A stretch of DNA of 64,000 nt from an uncultured Clostridia bacterium (GTDB lineage: Bacteria > Bacillota > Clostridia > Christensenellales > DTU072), in assembly GCA_946621465.1 (NCBI GenBank), contig CAMOOO010000001.1:572386-636385 (forward strand), written 5' to 3'. Below, one piece after another: positions 62,631 to 64,000 of this stretch. The first letter of the stretch is position 1. Each line of letters starts with the position of its first letter. A program made the position numbers and the translations under genes. Under the pieces are notes generated by a model. That model saw nothing but the letters and a program-made list of their open reading frames with translations. It was not told the DNA's origin and searched no databases.

Positions 62631-62659
62631 TTTACTTTTGACTGGTTTTTTTGTATAAT
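62631..62659 (+). promoter_or_regulatory. Promoter of the right-edge lipoprotein gene
   Basis: TTTACT (62631-62636), a 17-bp spacer and TATAAT (62654-62659) are followed by the ATG at 62671. Transcription would start near 62666, so the mRNA would be leaderless or nearly so. Confidence 0.6.
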
Positions 62660-62670
62660 ATAGCCAGCGT

Positions 62671-64000
62671 ATGAAAAAATTCTGTTTATTTGCTTTTATT
62701 CTGTGCTGTATAATTCTCATTGTGGGGTGTACGGGGCAGCCTGACGAACTGACGATCGTCGCCGAAGACGTGACAAACGTCCCTGCCGGGGAGTATACTC
62801 TGCGCTACACGATAACCGATTACGAAAAGTATCACGACTCCTATCAATTAAAAATTTCCGTCAACGTATACGATGAAAATAATAATTCCATACCTGTCAC
62901 AAATAACAGGACGGTGACTTTAGAAGCGGAAAAGACCTATACCGTCGTGGTGCGTCTGACGGGCAAGGTGAAAACGAAAGATATCAGTTCCTCTAAACAG
63001 TTCACCATTGAGACCGTTCGCAACGACGTAAGCGTGACTTTTTATAAAAAAGACGGGACGGTCACCCAAAAGCACGCGGAAGAAAGGCTTGAATACGGCG
63101 GAACTATTCTTTATTCCGAAGTGCCTACCGTTCCGGCTTTTTACGCCGTGCAGAACGATTTACAAGGGCATTCGCGCACGATCATAAGTAAAAAATGGGT
63201 CGTTTACGACGAGGACGGAAGCTATCACGAATTATCGCAAGACGATCTGACGGAAATAAAACACGACCTTGCCGTCTATTCATTCTACGAATACAGCGAC
63301 GTACTAATAACCTACACCGTTTCTTTTGACGCAAACGGCGCGTCAACTACCCCGGCCGATCAGCAAGGGACCATTAACGATATTCTTTTACCGCCCGAGG
63401 ACAGGCCGGAAAGAGAAGGATACGTTTTCTTGGGGTGGTGTACCGACGAGGAGAGGAAAACCTATTACAATTGGAAAACAAAAGCCACCTATAAAAGCGA
63501 TATGGTGCTGTATGCCAAATGGGCGAAGGACAATTCCGTTCAAGCGTCCGGAGACGGTTATTTTACTTTTACCGAAGGACTGGACAATTACGGCAACCCC
63601 TATTACACGCTGGAACCTACCGACGTCAACAGATTGCCTGCCGATCTCGTCCTGCCCTCCGAGTATAATGGGATACCGGTGCGCGACCTGAAACGGTATG
63701 CCTTCCGCAGTAGTCCGATCACCTCCGTTTACATTCCGGAGACCTATACCCTCAATATGGATGGGGCGTTCTTTTCCTGCTCCAACCTACAACGGGTGGT
63801 CTTCGAGCAGGGCAATTTACGCGACATTCTGCAAATATACTCTTTCTGCGACTGTACTGCGCTGGAATCGGTCGTTCTGCCCGAAAACATCGCCAGAATC
63901 TCCGAGGGATGCTTTTCCGGCTGTCTCAATCTTAACGATATCACCTTACCCGATAACCTCGATCTTATCGGCGGAAGCGCTTTTAAAAACAATAAATCCC
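62671..64000 (+). CDS. InlB/leucine-rich-repeat lipoprotein (partial, C-terminus outside window)
   Basis: The frame is open from ATG 62671 to the window end (443 codons, no stop). The N-terminus is a lipoprotein signal peptide with lipobox ILIVGC. An Ig-like region follows, then an InlB unit (about 212-288: YTVSFDANGAS ... GYVFLGWCTDEE ... LYAKW) and BspA-type leucine-rich repeats at the visible end (SEGCFSGCLNLNDITLPDNL). The layout closely parallels the left-edge lipoprotein and the one at 12387-14117. There is no Shine-Dalgarno sequence before the ATG. Confidence 0.87.
   Translation, partial: MKKFCLFAFILCCIILIVGCTGQPDELTIVAEDVTNVPAGEYTLRYTITDYEKYHDSYQLKISVNVYDENNNSIPVTNNRTVTLEAEKTYTVVVRLTGKVKTKDISSSKQFTIETVRNDVSVTFYKKDGTVTQKHAEERLEYGGTILYSEVPTVPAFYAVQNDLQGHSRTIISKKWVVYDEDGSYHELSQDDLTEIKHDLAVYSFYEYSDVLITYTVSFDANGASTTPADQQGTINDILLPPEDRPEREGYVFLGWCTDEERKTYYNWKTKATYKSDMVLYAKWAKDNSVQASGDGYFTFTEGLDNYGNPYYTLEPTDVNRLPADLVLPSEYNGIPVRDLKRYAFRSSPITSVYIPETYTLNMDGAFFSCSNLQRVVFEQGNLRDILQIYSFCDCTALESVVLPENIARISEGCFSGCLNLNDITLPDNLDLIGGSAFKNNKS

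Noticed and set aside
62394..62670. Chromosomal replication origin
   Set aside because: Only one exact DnaA box is present, and there is no dnaA, dnaN, rpmH or gidA neighbourhood; kept only as a cluster of DnaA-box-like sites.
62478..62720. An 80-codon minus-strand frame across the gap before the right-edge lipoprotein
   Set aside because: It overlaps the promoter and signal-peptide codons of the plus-strand gene, lacks family features, and covers the DnaA-box-like repeats.

Overview
The window looks like a chromosomal segment of a strictly anaerobic, Gram-positive Firmicute of the class Clostridia, probably an uncultured gut lineage. Supporting signs are the spore-maturation pair spmA/spmB, an NfnAB-type electron-bifurcating transhydrogenase, a glycyl radical enzyme with its activase, lipoprotein signal peptides without outer-membrane features, and very large exported proteins built from InlB-type (Listeria-Bacteroides) repeats, BspA-type leucine-rich repeats, GLUG motifs and MBG/YDG/Ig-like repeats. 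Promoters close to TTGACA-N17-TATAAT are easy to find. No rRNA, tRNA, CRISPR array, transposase or phage gene was seen.

Layout. (1) 1-1518: a lipoprotein with InlB and leucine-rich repeats that runs off the left edge (minus strand). (2) 1519-2044: an intergenic region holding two candidate small RNAs that share an identical 23-nt C-rich block. (3) 2045-4610: spmA-spmB, convergent with an rsmI/trmN6-like methyltransferase pair. (4) 4868-5803: fba, with a bidirectional terminator. (5) 32993 down to 5884, minus strand: about 27 kb of closely spaced genes. A 3824-aa MBG-repeat surface protein is followed by an Ig-like membrane protein, a CDP-alcohol phosphatidyltransferase, valS, hslO, an unknown helical protein, a repeat lipoprotein and a 2152-aa lipoprotein. 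(6) 33179-39377: a metallophosphoesterase lipoprotein and a polysaccharide deacetylase, facing a flippase-like membrane protein and two FAD oxidoreductases. (7) 39509-44693: a DUF5058 pair, then an unknown 4-TM protein with cysE, cysS and a PspC-domain protein. (8) 44770-50693: a divergent metabolic locus. One arm is a KDPG-aldolase-like/VOC fusion plus a TIM-barrel isomerase; the other is an aldo/keto reductase, a divergent glycyl radical enzyme and its activase. (9) 50835-53041: nfnAB. (10) 53203-59022: a 1939-aa GLUG/YDG/InlB surface protein. (11) 59023-59330: a hairpin-rich intergenic stretch. (12) 62326 down to 59331: paaK, ACT, SecB-like and pyridoxamine kinase genes. (13) 62671-64000: another InlB/leucine-rich lipoprotein that runs off the right edge, preceded by an intergenic region with three DnaA-box-like sites exactly 20 bp apart.

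How it fits together. Much of the coding capacity goes into the cell surface: four InlB/LRR lipoproteins and three large proteins with a C-terminal membrane anchor. Part of this is embedded among housekeeping genes. The most promising candidate for undescribed biology is the 44.8-50.7 kb locus. Its glycyl radical enzyme has Gly-Cys-Asn-Gln where dehydratase-type members have Gly-Cys-Val-Glu, and its aldolase-like partner lacks the Schiff-base lysine. Both are read directly from the sequence; the substrates are unknown.
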